Below are positions 43,310 to 49,885 of a stretch of 49,885 nucleotides of DNA, one piece after another. Source of the stretch: Deltaproteobacteria bacterium. GTDB taxonomy: Bacteria > Desulfobacterota > Desulfuromonadia > Geobacterales > Pseudopelobacteraceae. The position numbers were made by a program, and so were the translations under genes. The stretch covers positions 1 to 49,885 of the forward strand of contig JACRCG010000234.1 in the NCBI GenBank assembly GCA_016219145.1, in the 5' to 3' direction. Numbering within the stretch: position 1 is the stretch's first letter; every line of letters begins with the position of its first letter. The notes under the pieces were generated by a model. That model was not told the DNA's origin. It ran no database searches and saw only the letters and a list, made by a program, of their open reading frames with translations.

Positions 43310-44475
43310 CAGTAGGCCCTTTCCAGGATGCGCAGCAGATCTTCCTCGTCAGCTTCACGCGGGGAGGTGACGATGCAGACGTCCTTGAGCGCCCGGCGCG
43401 CCAGTTCCGGCAGGTCCTGGCGCTGGACTCCGATACTGCGCAGGCTGCGGGGGGCTCCGCTGGCATCCAGAAGAGAGTCGAGCGTTTCCTGGATTTTTTC
43501 GCTGGCCGAGCTGATATCGCCGTTGGAGCGGTGTCCAAGCCCCCAGGCCAGCTCCTGAAGTTTTTCGGTAACAACCGGAATGTCGTAGCGGATCACTTCC
43601 GGGAGCAGAATCGCGTTGATGCTGCCGTGGTTGGCGTCGTAAAGCCCGCCGATCGGATGAGCCAGTGCATGGACGATGCCGAGCATGGAATTCGAGAAAG
43701 CCATGCCGGCGTGCAGACTGGCCCGCGCCAGATTCTCCATGTCTTCCTGCCGTCGTTCGTGGACGGCGTCCGCCAGACTGCCTGCCAGAAGTCGAAGCGC
43801 CTTGATGGCGTGGACATCGGTGAGGGTTGTGGAGGCGATCGAAAAAAAAGCTTCTATGGCGTGACTCAGGGCGTCGGTAGCAGTGGTGCCGACAAATTCA
43901 TCCGGCAGGGTCGCCAGGGTATCAGGGTCGGTCAGGCTGATATCCGGGGCGACGCAGCGGCTCATGATGCAGATTTTGCGAAAATGCTCGGTATCGGTGA
44001 TGATTGCAAACTGGGAGACGTCGGAACCGGTACCGCAGGTGGTAGGGCAGAGTACCAGCGGCGGGAGCGGACGAATGATCCGGTCAGGCCCCTCAAAGTC
44101 GCGGATCTTTCCACCGTTAGAGACCAGAATGGCTATGGCCTTGGCCGCATCCATGGAGCTGCCGCCTCCCAGGCCGACGATTACGTCAGCGCCATGGCGC
44201 AGATACTCCTTGACCCCGTTTTCCACCTCGTGATCCTTGGGGTTGGGGGTTATGCCGTCGTAGTAAATGAATTCAAGACCGGCGTCTAAAAGGCTCCGCA
44301 TGGCCTGATCGACCCAGCCGGCACGAAAAAGCCCCTTGTCGCTGACCAGAAAGATTTTTTTGCCCCCCAGCCTGCGGGCGCAGGCGCCTACATGGTTCAA
44401 CATGCCTCGGCCGAAAATGATTTCAGGCACTTCAAATTTATAATTATGCAGCGTGTTGTCCGGACGTTTTTCCAT
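43309..44475 (-). CDS. Iron-containing alcohol dehydrogenase (second)
   Basis: A 388-residue group III alcohol dehydrogenase: VIVGLGGGSSMDAAKAIAILV, CPTTCGTGSDVSQFAII, metal ligands in TDALSHAIEAF, HALAHPIGG and DANHG. It resembles the other iron-type enzyme in plan but is clearly a different paralogue. It is first in an operon with the kinase and sigma-54 regulator, preceded by a good -24/-12 site, so its expression and control are probably linked to substrate sensing. Confidence 0.93.
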
Positions 44476-44551
44476 GGCAGACCTTTCATGCCTGTTTCTG
44501 ACTGTGATGCTGTCGGGGGAACATCAGAGCAACAATGAACGATATTACACA

Positions 44552-44567
44552 AGCAATGCTCGTGCCC
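44552..44567 (-). promoter_or_regulatory. Sigma-54 promoter of the ADH-kinase-regulator operon
   Basis: Minus strand GGGCAC-GAGCA-TTGCT differs from TGGCACG-N4-TTGCT at one base. The predicted start is ~65 bases before ATG 44475. Suggests autoregulation of the regulator. Confidence 0.72.
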
Positions 44568-44832
44568 AACACCAAACCCGGTTTTATGTTTTTAGCTGAC
44601 GGCGGAGATTATTTTCAAAAAATGTTGCTGCAATCGCCACTGTCTGCGCAAGCGTGTATTCCTGAGACAATTCTCCACGGTGTAGAACTTCTCCCCATCA
44701 GCTTATCACACAATAATTACGGCATGTTAGAAAATATGTCCTGATTGTCCCCATCTGCCTCTGGCTGATACGCATCTGAACCTACAGGTGTAACCTTCTG
44801 ATATTTAAAGAGAATACCACTGTTTTATTTTT
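44568..44832. promoter_or_regulatory. Shared upstream region between divergent sigma-54 promoters
   Basis: 265 bp between the -24/-12 sites of the dehydrogenase operon (minus) and the porin (plus). It contains ATTCTCCAC at 44670-44678, related to the TGTGGAGAAAT motif, and a CTTCTCCCC nearby. A 69-codon open frame crossing here overlaps the promoter and is not supported. Confidence 0.4.
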
Positions 44833-44848
44833 TGGCACCACGGTTGCA
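44833..44848 (+). promoter_or_regulatory. Sigma-54 promoter of the porin operon
   Basis: TGGCAC-CACGG-TTGCA is a perfect -24/-12 match on the plus strand. Predicted start near 44860 gives a ~260-base leader before the porin ATG. Confidence 0.85.
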
Positions 44849-44880
44849 CAACGACCTGCTGTCCGGATACGAAGGCCGAC

Positions 44881-45003
44881 ATGGTCAGGCATGGCGGGTT
44901 GGGGACTCGAGGCGCACCAGTTACTAAGAATCGCCGGAAAATGGACGCTAATATTGACCGCCAGATTCGAACGATTGAAGCACTGAAATACAATATCCAA
45001 TAG
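44881..45003 (+). CDS. Possible 40-residue leader peptide
   Basis: A short open frame (MVRHGGLGTRGAPVTKN..., ending LKYNIQ) lies inside the predicted porin leader. The ribosome site is poor. A shorter start at 44941 is also possible. No family recognised; may be chance. Confidence 0.2.
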   Translation: MVRHGGLGTRGAPVTKNRRKMDANIDRQIRTIEALKYNIQ

Positions 45004-45119
45004 AAAGGAGAGGCATAAAATGTTCAGACAAATATTCTGGACAGAAGGGTTGTGATGTCTTGTGGTTCAAAGGAAATTTATTCCAGCTTTTAAATTTACT
45101 GAACGAGGGAGAACACATT

Positions 45120-46358
45120 ATGAAGAAAAGTACTGTATTAGCACTTGGACTTGTTGCTGCGTTATCGTTAACAGCAGTAAAACCGGGTAACGCTGCCTTT
45201 GTCATCGGCGGCGAAAATGGCTGGCAACTCAGCACCGACGGCATAGTGGATGTTTTTGCCACCTACGCCTCTACCACCCCGAAGCCGACTGGCGCACGCT
45301 CTCTGAGTCTTTTAAGCATCGGCGGGAATGAGACCCAGCAGGACCAGCACTTTGGCGTTGGCATCGGCCTGCTGCCGTCGGTGATCGCCTTCAATGTCAA
45401 GGCGCCCACTACCAATGGAGTTGACTCCAGTGTTCGGGTCGGCATTTATCCGAACATCCAGAACAAGGGTAGTAATCGCTTCGATACCTCCCCTAACATC
45501 GACTTCCGCGAGTTTTTCTACACCGCCAAGGGAGCCTACGGCGAACTGCTGGCCGGGCGCGCCCTGAACCTGTATCAGGGCAAAAACATCCTGAATGATA
45601 TGACTCTGCTGACTTCCGGCACGATCCCCGGCACCGCTTTCAAGGGCGGCACGACTCTGGGGCATATCGGCTACGGCTATCTCTACACCAACTTCGGTCC
45701 CCAGATTCGCTACACCACCCCCGATTTTGGCGGCGTCAAGGTGGCTATCGAGATTGCCGAGCCTTACAAGATCAGTGCTGATACCGGCAAAACCAATTCG
45801 CCTCGCTTTGAAACCGAGATATCCTACGCCGGCAAAATTGGCACTGCGGCGGTCCAGGGCTGGCTTTCCGGTCTTTACCAGAGCGCTCCGCGCAGTGAAA
45901 CCGCTGCTGCCCGGCCCGGCAAGGACAATCAGTCCGTCGGCGGCGCAGCTGGCGCCAGCGCCGGATTCGGCGGCCTAAACGTCCTGCTCTCCGGTTACTA
46001 CGGCAAGGGGCTCGGCATGGTCAGCGCTCAGGACGGCGACTTCCTTGAATCTACTTCCACCGACGCGCTCGGAAACGAGAGGAAACATTGGGGATATCTG
46101 GCCCAGGCCACGTATCAATTGACCTCTTCAGTCAAAGTTGGTGCCAACTACGGCCAGACCCGTCAGGAGAAAAATGACAACGAGCCGGCCGGCCCGGTCA
46201 TCATGAAAAATCAGGAGTCGGCTGTTATGATGGTTGCTTACAACCTGAACAAGTTCACCCAGTTCGTGGCTGAGTACATCTATGCCCAGAATACCTGGAT
46301 GGACGGCAAAAAGCAGCATTCCAACCAGATCGCTCTCGGCACCATGTTTTACTGGTAA
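45120..46358 (+). CDS. Outer-membrane porin
   Basis: A 412-residue exported beta-barrel. Signal peptide MKKSTVLALGLVAALSLTAVKPGNAA with likely cleavage after GNAA. The mature part is rich in Gly, Tyr and alternating polar/hydrophobic strands and ends in GTMFYW, an aromatic last residue as expected for BAM-assembled barrels. Internal segments such as DFREFFYTAKGAYGELLAGRALNLY recall Geobacter-type porins. GAGGGAG precedes ATG 45120. Driven by a sigma-54 site, so probably co-induced with alcohol metabolism to admit substrate. Confidence 0.88.
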   Translation: MKKSTVLALGLVAALSLTAVKPGNAAFVIGGENGWQLSTDGIVDVFATYASTTPKPTGARSLSLLSIGGNETQQDQHFGVGIGLLPSVIAFNVKAPTTNGVDSSVRVGIYPNIQNKGSNRFDTSPNIDFREFFYTAKGAYGELLAGRALNLYQGKNILNDMTLLTSGTIPGTAFKGGTTLGHIGYGYLYTNFGPQIRYTTPDFGGVKVAIEIAEPYKISADTGKTNSPRFETEISYAGKIGTAAVQGWLSGLYQSAPRSETAAARPGKDNQSVGGAAGASAGFGGLNVLLSGYYGKGLGMVSAQDGDFLESTSTDALGNERKHWGYLAQATYQLTSSVKVGANYGQTRQEKNDNEPAGPVIMKNQESAVMMVAYNLNKFTQFVAEYIYAQNTWMDGKKQHSNQIALGTMFYW

Positions 46359-46398
46359 CCAGCGTTGTCCGGTTAAGTTTTTGCGGTTCGCAGTTTTT

Positions 46399-46483
46399 CC
46401 CCTCTCCCTAGCCCTCTCCCACAAGGGGCGAGGGGCTTTAAAGCTACCCTCCCGTCGATGGGAGGGGTTGGGGGAGGGTGCAA
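46399..46483. repeat. Intergenic C/G-rich inverted repeat
   Basis: CCCTCTCCC/GGGGCGAGGGG and CCCTCCCGTCGATGGGAGGG hairpins lie between the porin and the DUF4242 gene. Same style as the repeats at 28797 and 48529. Could partly terminate after the porin. Confidence 0.7.
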
Positions 46484-46576
46484 GGCAGTTGTTTCAATTC
46501 CAAACACCAGACTGCAATTTTCTAACCGGACAACACTGACTGGTAACCAAAACAGACGCTTCTAAAGGAGATTATC

Positions 46577-46849
46577 ATGCCGAAATATGTGATCGAACGT
46601 GAGCTTCCGGGTGCGGGGCAATTGTCGGCTGAAACATTACAGGCCATCTCGCAGAAGTCGTGCGGCGTCCTCCAGGGGCTTGGCCCGCAGATTCAGTGGG
46701 TGCAGAGTTATGTAACCGATGACAAGATCTACTGCATCTACATCGCTCCCAACAGGGAAATGGTGCTGGAGCATGCCCAGCAGGGCGGATTCCCGGCCAA
46801 CAGTGTTGCTGAAGTACGAACAATGATTGACCCTACCACTGCCGAATAA
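46577..46849 (+). CDS. DUF4242-like small protein (possible nickel-binding)
   Basis: A 90-residue ferredoxin-like-fold protein: KYVIERELPGAGQLSAETLQAISQKSCGVLQ, IQWVQSYVTDDKIYCIYIAPN, ending EHAQQGGFPANSVAEVRTMI. This matches the DUF4242 family, one member of which (SCO4226) binds nickel. AAAGGAG precedes the ATG. Exact role here is unknown; it sits between a porin and a small membrane channel-like gene. Confidence 0.78.
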   Translation: MPKYVIERELPGAGQLSAETLQAISQKSCGVLQGLGPQIQWVQSYVTDDKIYCIYIAPNREMVLEHAQQGGFPANSVAEVRTMIDPTTAE

Positions 46850-46860
46850 GTATCCCTTTG

Positions 46861-46888
46861 CTCCCCTCCCGGTTTTCCGGGAGAGGGA
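46861..46888 (+). promoter_or_regulatory. Hairpin between DUF4242 and membrane-protein genes
   Basis: CTCCCCTCCCGG-TTTT-CCGGGAGAGGG forms a strong stem without a following T run. More likely an RNA stabiliser or processing site than a terminator. Confidence 0.5.
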
Positions 46889-46915
46889 CTGTAATTTAAT
46901 TTAAGGAGAATGAAA

Positions 46916-47446
46916 ATGACGTTAGCTCTGCTTGTATTAATCAGCATTATGTGGGTTCCGGTAGGTATGTTTTTTCTGGGTTACGGCGAAGCCAAAAGCA
47001 CCGGTTTTGTCAGTGCCGTCGTAGGCGTTCTGGTCGTTATCGGCGCGACTCTCCAGGCAGCCGTATTCACCGATCCTTTTACCGCTGGATTACTGTTCGT
47101 ATTCGGAGTCCTTTATATGCAGACCGGCCACGCCCTTATGACCGGTGTAACTGATCTGCGCACGGTCGGAAACGGCGCGCTGCTGGTTGGAATCGTATGC
47201 GCGGTGTACGCTTTCCTCTATATTACCGGCGGCGGAGTGAAGCCGGACGGCAAGACAATCATCAGCGTTGTTCCCTATCTGGCATTCATGAATCTGACCT
47301 TTGTCGTGATCTGCTTTACTGTGACCGGCGTGACCTATGGCAAGATCAACCCCAAGGTTGCGGCAACCATGTTCATCGTCTTAAGTTTTACCTGTCTGCT
47401 GGCCCCTGCATTCGGGCTGATGGGTTACGGCAAGCTTCCTTTTTAG
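46916..47446 (+). CDS. Six-helix membrane protein, AmiS/UreI-like
   Basis: A 176-residue inner-membrane protein with six evenly spaced hydrophobic helices. The first is ALLVLISIMWVPVGMFFLGY, the second FVSAVVGVLVVIGATLQAAV. The segment FTAGLLFVFGVLYMQTGHAL resembles the LLFxFxYLY helix of AmiS/UreI amide and urea channels, and length fits that family. ATG 46916 is preferred: AAGGAG lies 7 bases upstream, while the ATG at 46910 is too close. May carry a small uncharged solute across the inner membrane, paired with the upstream porin. Confidence 0.65.
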   Translation: MTLALLVLISIMWVPVGMFFLGYGEAKSTGFVSAVVGVLVVIGATLQAAVFTDPFTAGLLFVFGVLYMQTGHALMTGVTDLRTVGNGALLVGIVCAVYAFLYITGGGVKPDGKTIISVVPYLAFMNLTFVVICFTVTGVTYGKINPKVAATMFIVLSFTCLLAPAFGLMGYGKLPF

Positions 47447-47549
47447 CGGGTACTCGAAAGCGCGATTTCAAAATAATCGGCCAGGACCCAATGAAGTCAT
47501 GGCAACCGTAGCGGTAAAGCTACAGTGAATAACGCGATACGAGACTGGA

Positions 47550-47582
47550 ACGGGGGCACTTATACGGTGCTCCCGTTTTTTA
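47550..47582 (+). terminator. Rho-independent terminator after the AmiS/UreI-like gene
   Basis: ACGGGGGCAC-TTATACG-GTGCTCCCGT followed by TTTTT gives a strong stem with T tail, ending the porin operon ~100 bp after its last gene. Confidence 0.9.
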
Positions 47583-47650
47583 TTGGCCCGGGTCTTGCTT
47601 GTGGATATAGTCTGGATGTCAATAAATTTGATCTGTTACGCGGAGGAATT

Positions 47651-48487
47651 ATGAAAACTTTTCACGTCAGAGATGCCGGCCGGCTCAGTTCTGTCTTTGT
47701 GGTACTTGTGGTCTTGCTGGTTTTTTCATCCATCTCCGCTGCCGCTGATGTCCGCATGCTCTGGCAGAGCCGTGACCAGTTCGTGGCGCTGGAGCGTCAG
47801 GATTCTCCTGCGGGCGTCGCCGCAATTTTAAACGACCACCCGGTTGAAATACCCCCGGACCGGCTCACGGCAATGCTTGCCTCCATAACACTGCAATTGC
47901 CGGATAATAAAACCCCTGAACAATTGATCACGACACAGTCGCTTGAGGTGCTGGTGCCGGAGCTGCTGGCCGGATTCAAAAAAGCATCGCCCGGCGAAGA
48001 CGTCACCTTTGCGGTCATAGGTCTGCACAGATCACTGTACGGTTTTGCCAAAAGCCCCAAAGTGACGACGGGGCGGGCATTTTACAAGGGTGGCAGCTTA
48101 AACCTGATCATAGGGTTTGCCCAGAAGGATTTTAACGAGCGTGAGGACCGGCGTCTGTCCCCCTTTATTCCCGGTAGCAGGCAGAAGCCGCTGGAGGGGG
48201 AGTGGCAGTTGCTGCCACAGCCAGGCCAGAATGACTTTAGGCTGACCAGGAAGGATTGGGTGAGTTTTGGCGATAAGTGGCAGCCCGCAGTTGCAAAAAC
48301 TCCAACGGTTGAAAAGATTAGCCCCGCAGTGCAGAACGGCCCGGCTCAGCCTCAGCCCGTCAAGCCCGGCAAAGATCTGCGCAAGCCGGCGGAGCGCCTG
48401 ACTACCCTCAACGAGCTGAAGGAAAAAGGACTGATCAGCGAAGAAGAATTTCGCAGCAAACGCTCAGAAATCCTGAACGGAATTTAG
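47651..48487 (+). CDS. Exported SHOCT-domain protein
   Basis: A 278-residue protein. N-terminal signal or anchor (GRLSSVFVVLVVLLVFSSISAAAD), a middle part without known family (LWQSRDQFVALERQD ... GGSLNLIIGFAQKDF), a Pro-rich linker, and a C-terminal SHOCT motif (LTTLNELKEKGLISEEEFRSKR). GCGGAGGA precedes ATG 47651. The central region recurs around hypothetical periplasmic proteins, and function is unknown. It follows a terminator, so it has its own promoter. Confidence 0.8.
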   Translation: MKTFHVRDAGRLSSVFVVLVVLLVFSSISAAADVRMLWQSRDQFVALERQDSPAGVAAILNDHPVEIPPDRLTAMLASITLQLPDNKTPEQLITTQSLEVLVPELLAGFKKASPGEDVTFAVIGLHRSLYGFAKSPKVTTGRAFYKGGSLNLIIGFAQKDFNEREDRRLSPFIPGSRQKPLEGEWQLLPQPGQNDFRLTRKDWVSFGDKWQPAVAKTPTVEKISPAVQNGPAQPQPVKPGKDLRKPAERLTTLNELKEKGLISEEEFRSKRSEILNGI

Positions 48488-48528
48488 ACTAGTACCATGT
48501 AACTCTTAATCGTTCGCACCAAACCCCT

Positions 48529-48597
48529 CTAAATCTCCCCTTAACAGGGGAGACTTCAAGGCTTCCCCCCTGTCAAGGGGGGACGGAGGGGTGGTGG
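48529..48597. repeat. Intergenic inverted repeats of CTCCCC/GGGGAG type
   Basis: CTCCCCTTAACAGGGGAG and CCCCCCTGTCAAGGGGGG form two adjacent hairpins after the SHOCT gene. Same repeat class as elsewhere in the window. Confidence 0.75.
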
Positions 48598-48665
48598 TTT
48601 TAGATGTTCCAACTACTATCAGTAAATAATGCTATGCGTTCTCGCATGCCGTGGGGGAGCCTGAA

Positions 48666-48911
48666 ATGATAATCACAGGGAAAAAAGTCAGAAATACAGG
48701 AAAAAAACGAAAAAAGCCGCGCACTACGAATAAAGGGCGGGCGCCGCTTTCGGTTGTTTCCGTTCGTATTTCAGATGCCGAAAAGAAGCGTATTGACGAA
48801 ATAATGCGGCGTGATAACATCACACGCTATTCAGACGTAATGAAACTTGCTATTCAACTGATCGGGGTTCCCAACGATGACGGATATGAACGTGCAGGCA
48901 TGTTCCGCTGA
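48666..48911 (+). CDS. Ribbon-helix-helix DNA-binding protein
   Basis: An 81-residue basic protein. The N-terminal ~30 residues are Lys/Arg-rich. A ribbon-helix-helix follows (LSVVSVRISDAEKKRIDEIM, RRDNITRYSDVMKLAIQLIG). GGGGAG precedes ATG 48666. It overlaps the radical SAM gene by 35 bp in another frame, suggesting co-regulation of that gene. Confidence 0.7.
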   Translation: MIITGKKVRNTGKKRKKPRTTNKGRAPLSVVSVRISDAEKKRIDEIMRRDNITRYSDVMKLAIQLIGVPNDDGYERAGMFR

Positions 48912-49885
48912 GCAGGGTGTTGATGGGCAGGAGACGTTTGCACACCCTTCCAAGCTGTTTGTAGAGACCACAACCCGCTGCAATCTGGGCTGCCTGATGT
49001 GTGTCAAGCAGACCGCCGGCTGCGAGCTGGCCGAAGCCGACATGCTGCCCGAGACCTTTACTGCGCTGGCCCCGGCCCTGCCCCACATCACTGCGCTGGT
49101 TCTGAACGGTATCGGCGAGCCGCTGATCAATCCCCATCTGGAAGAATTCATCCGTACGGCCAAGTCGCTGATGCCGAAAACCGGCTGGATCGGCTTTCAG
49201 TCCAACGGCCTGCTTTTGACCAATCAAAGGGCTGTTGCGCTTGTGGAAGCCGGCCTTGACCGGATCTGCCTGTCGATCGACGCCGCCTCGCCCGGTCTGT
49301 TTCAGGAACTCAGAGAGGGGGGCGACCTGTCCGACATCGAACGTGCCCTGGCGGCGCTGGACAATGCCAGGCGTTCCTGCCGCAGGCCGGACGTTGCCGT
49401 CGGCATCGAATATGTCGTCATGCGCAGAAATCTTGCCGAGCTGCCGGCAGCGCTGCGCTGGGCCGCCGCCCACGGGGCAACCTTCGCGATCGTGACGCAT
49501 ATGCTGCCGTATGAAGAACAGCATGCCGGCGAAGCTGCCTACAGTCTCTGCACTGCCGAGGCGATAGAACTTTTCAGGAGGTATGCGGCAGCGGGGCGTC
49601 AGCAGGGGCTGGATATATCGGATTATTTCACGGCGCGCTGGAAGTATAAACGGAGTGCCGATGAACAGCTCCTGGTGGAACTGGTTGAGGCCATGAAGGC
49701 GGAAGCCGCCCAGGCTGATCTCTTCATCGATCTTAAAAAGCTGCTCATGATGGACATTAATCAGGTGGATCAGGTCGAGGCGGTGTTTGCCCAGGCCCGC
49801 GATGTTGCCGCTGAATGCGGAATTGATCTGCGCCTGCCCGAAGTAACCCTGCTCGAAAAGCGGCGTTGCAGCTTCGTAGAGGAGG
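48877..49885 (+). CDS. Radical SAM/SPASM-type protein (partial, cut by window edge)
   Basis: At least 336 residues, open at the right edge. The SAM cluster motif is CNLGCLMC near residue 40 (VETTTRCNLGCLMCVKQTAG), followed by NGIGEPLINPHL and SIDAASPGLF. The last visible residues RRCSFVEE look like the first Cys of a C-terminal SPASM-type domain. Start ATG 48877 is preferred on position only; the ribosome site is weak. It is not a second MftC. The pattern resembles radical SAM proteins placed beside tungsten-cofactor oxidoreductases in Geobacter-like bacteria, so a role in maturing a tungsten enzyme or another peptide is plausible but unproven. Confidence 0.8.
   Translation, partial: MTDMNVQACSAEQGVDGQETFAHPSKLFVETTTRCNLGCLMCVKQTAGCELAEADMLPETFTALAPALPHITALVLNGIGEPLINPHLEEFIRTAKSLMPKTGWIGFQSNGLLLTNQRAVALVEAGLDRICLSIDAASPGLFQELREGGDLSDIERALAALDNARRSCRRPDVAVGIEYVVMRRNLAELPAALRWAAAHGATFAIVTHMLPYEEQHAGEAAYSLCTAEAIELFRRYAAAGRQQGLDISDYFTARWKYKRSADEQLLVELVEAMKAEAAQADLFIDLKKLLMMDINQVDQVEAVFAQARDVAAECGIDLRLPEVTLLEKRRCSFVEE

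Noticed and set aside
44535..44744. 69-codon open frame upstream of the second iron ADH
   Set aside because: It runs across the -24/-12 site of the opposite strand, lacks a ribosome site and has no family resemblance.
47447..47549. Possible riboswitch or structured RNA between the UreI-like gene and its terminator
   Set aside because: It shows small hairpins (GTAGC-GGTAAA-GCTAC), but lacks the GACGCAAAGCC signature of GEMM riboswitches or any other class I recognise.
48877..49885. Assigning the edge radical SAM gene as a second mftC
   Set aside because: Its motif context (VETTTRCNLGCLMCVKQTAG) and following sequence differ clearly from the MftC at 26532-27572.

Overview
The window looks like chromosomal DNA of a Geobacter/Pelobacter-type desulfuromonad. 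The reasons are the block tyrS-ymdB-rny-fau-(6S candidate)-zapA-zapB-like-ftsY-roadblock-smc, the moderately high GC, the many short palindromic intergenic repeats, and an energy metabolism built on tungsten-type aldehyde oxidoreductase, ETF/FixCX electron transfer and sigma-54 control. The species cannot be fixed from the sequence alone.

Layout. 1-2741: a Schlafen-AlbA/ATP-binding regulator split by a complete IS3-family element (879-2159, 3-bp target duplication GTC). 2923-13446 (minus): housekeeping genes from tyrS to smc. 13751-15077 (minus): a RelE-type toxin-antitoxin pair and a PIN/NYN-like protein. 15348-15746 (plus): a YjbQ-family gene. 15758-27919 (minus): a long mycofactocin operon. 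In transcription order it reads mftA, mftB, mftC, an OYE/FadH-type flavoprotein, etfA, fixC-like, fixX-like, etfB, mftF, an aldehyde:ferredoxin oxidoreductase, an unknown protein, a ThiS/MoaD-like carrier and a ThiF/MoeB-like enzyme. 28266-32483 (plus): Nudix hydrolase, MFS transporter, then an accessory island of Mrr endonuclease, VapBC and YefM-YoeB. 32574-38470 (minus): MoxR ATPase, CoxE-like VWA protein, a small Cys/His protein, a second mycofactocin-precursor-like peptide ending in DGVCGGY, a glycerol-dehydrogenase-type enzyme and a PAS histidine kinase. 38805-44475 (minus): two iron-type alcohol dehydrogenases, with a histidine kinase and an NtrC-type sigma-54 activator. 45120-48487 (plus): a porin, a DUF4242-like protein, a six-helix AmiS/UreI-like membrane protein and a SHOCT-domain secreted protein. 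48666-end (plus): a ribbon-helix-helix protein overlapping a radical SAM gene cut by the window edge.

How it fits together (inference). The dehydrogenases would oxidise alcohols and polyols to aldehydes. The tungsten-type AOR would take aldehydes to acids. Mycofactocin would collect reducing equivalents, and the OYE protein with the ETF/FixCX set would pass them toward the quinone pool. Good -24/-12 promoters lie upstream of mftA, of both iron-type dehydrogenases and of the porin, and the local NtrC-type regulator is the obvious activator. Three of these upstream regions share a TGTGGAGAAAT-like motif.

The most unusual item is the second precursor-like gene (35685-35849). It keeps the DGxCGxY end of MftA, but the Val that MftC cross-links is replaced by Gly, and it sits directly upstream of a polyol dehydrogenase. 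No mftD or mftE homologue is present in the window.
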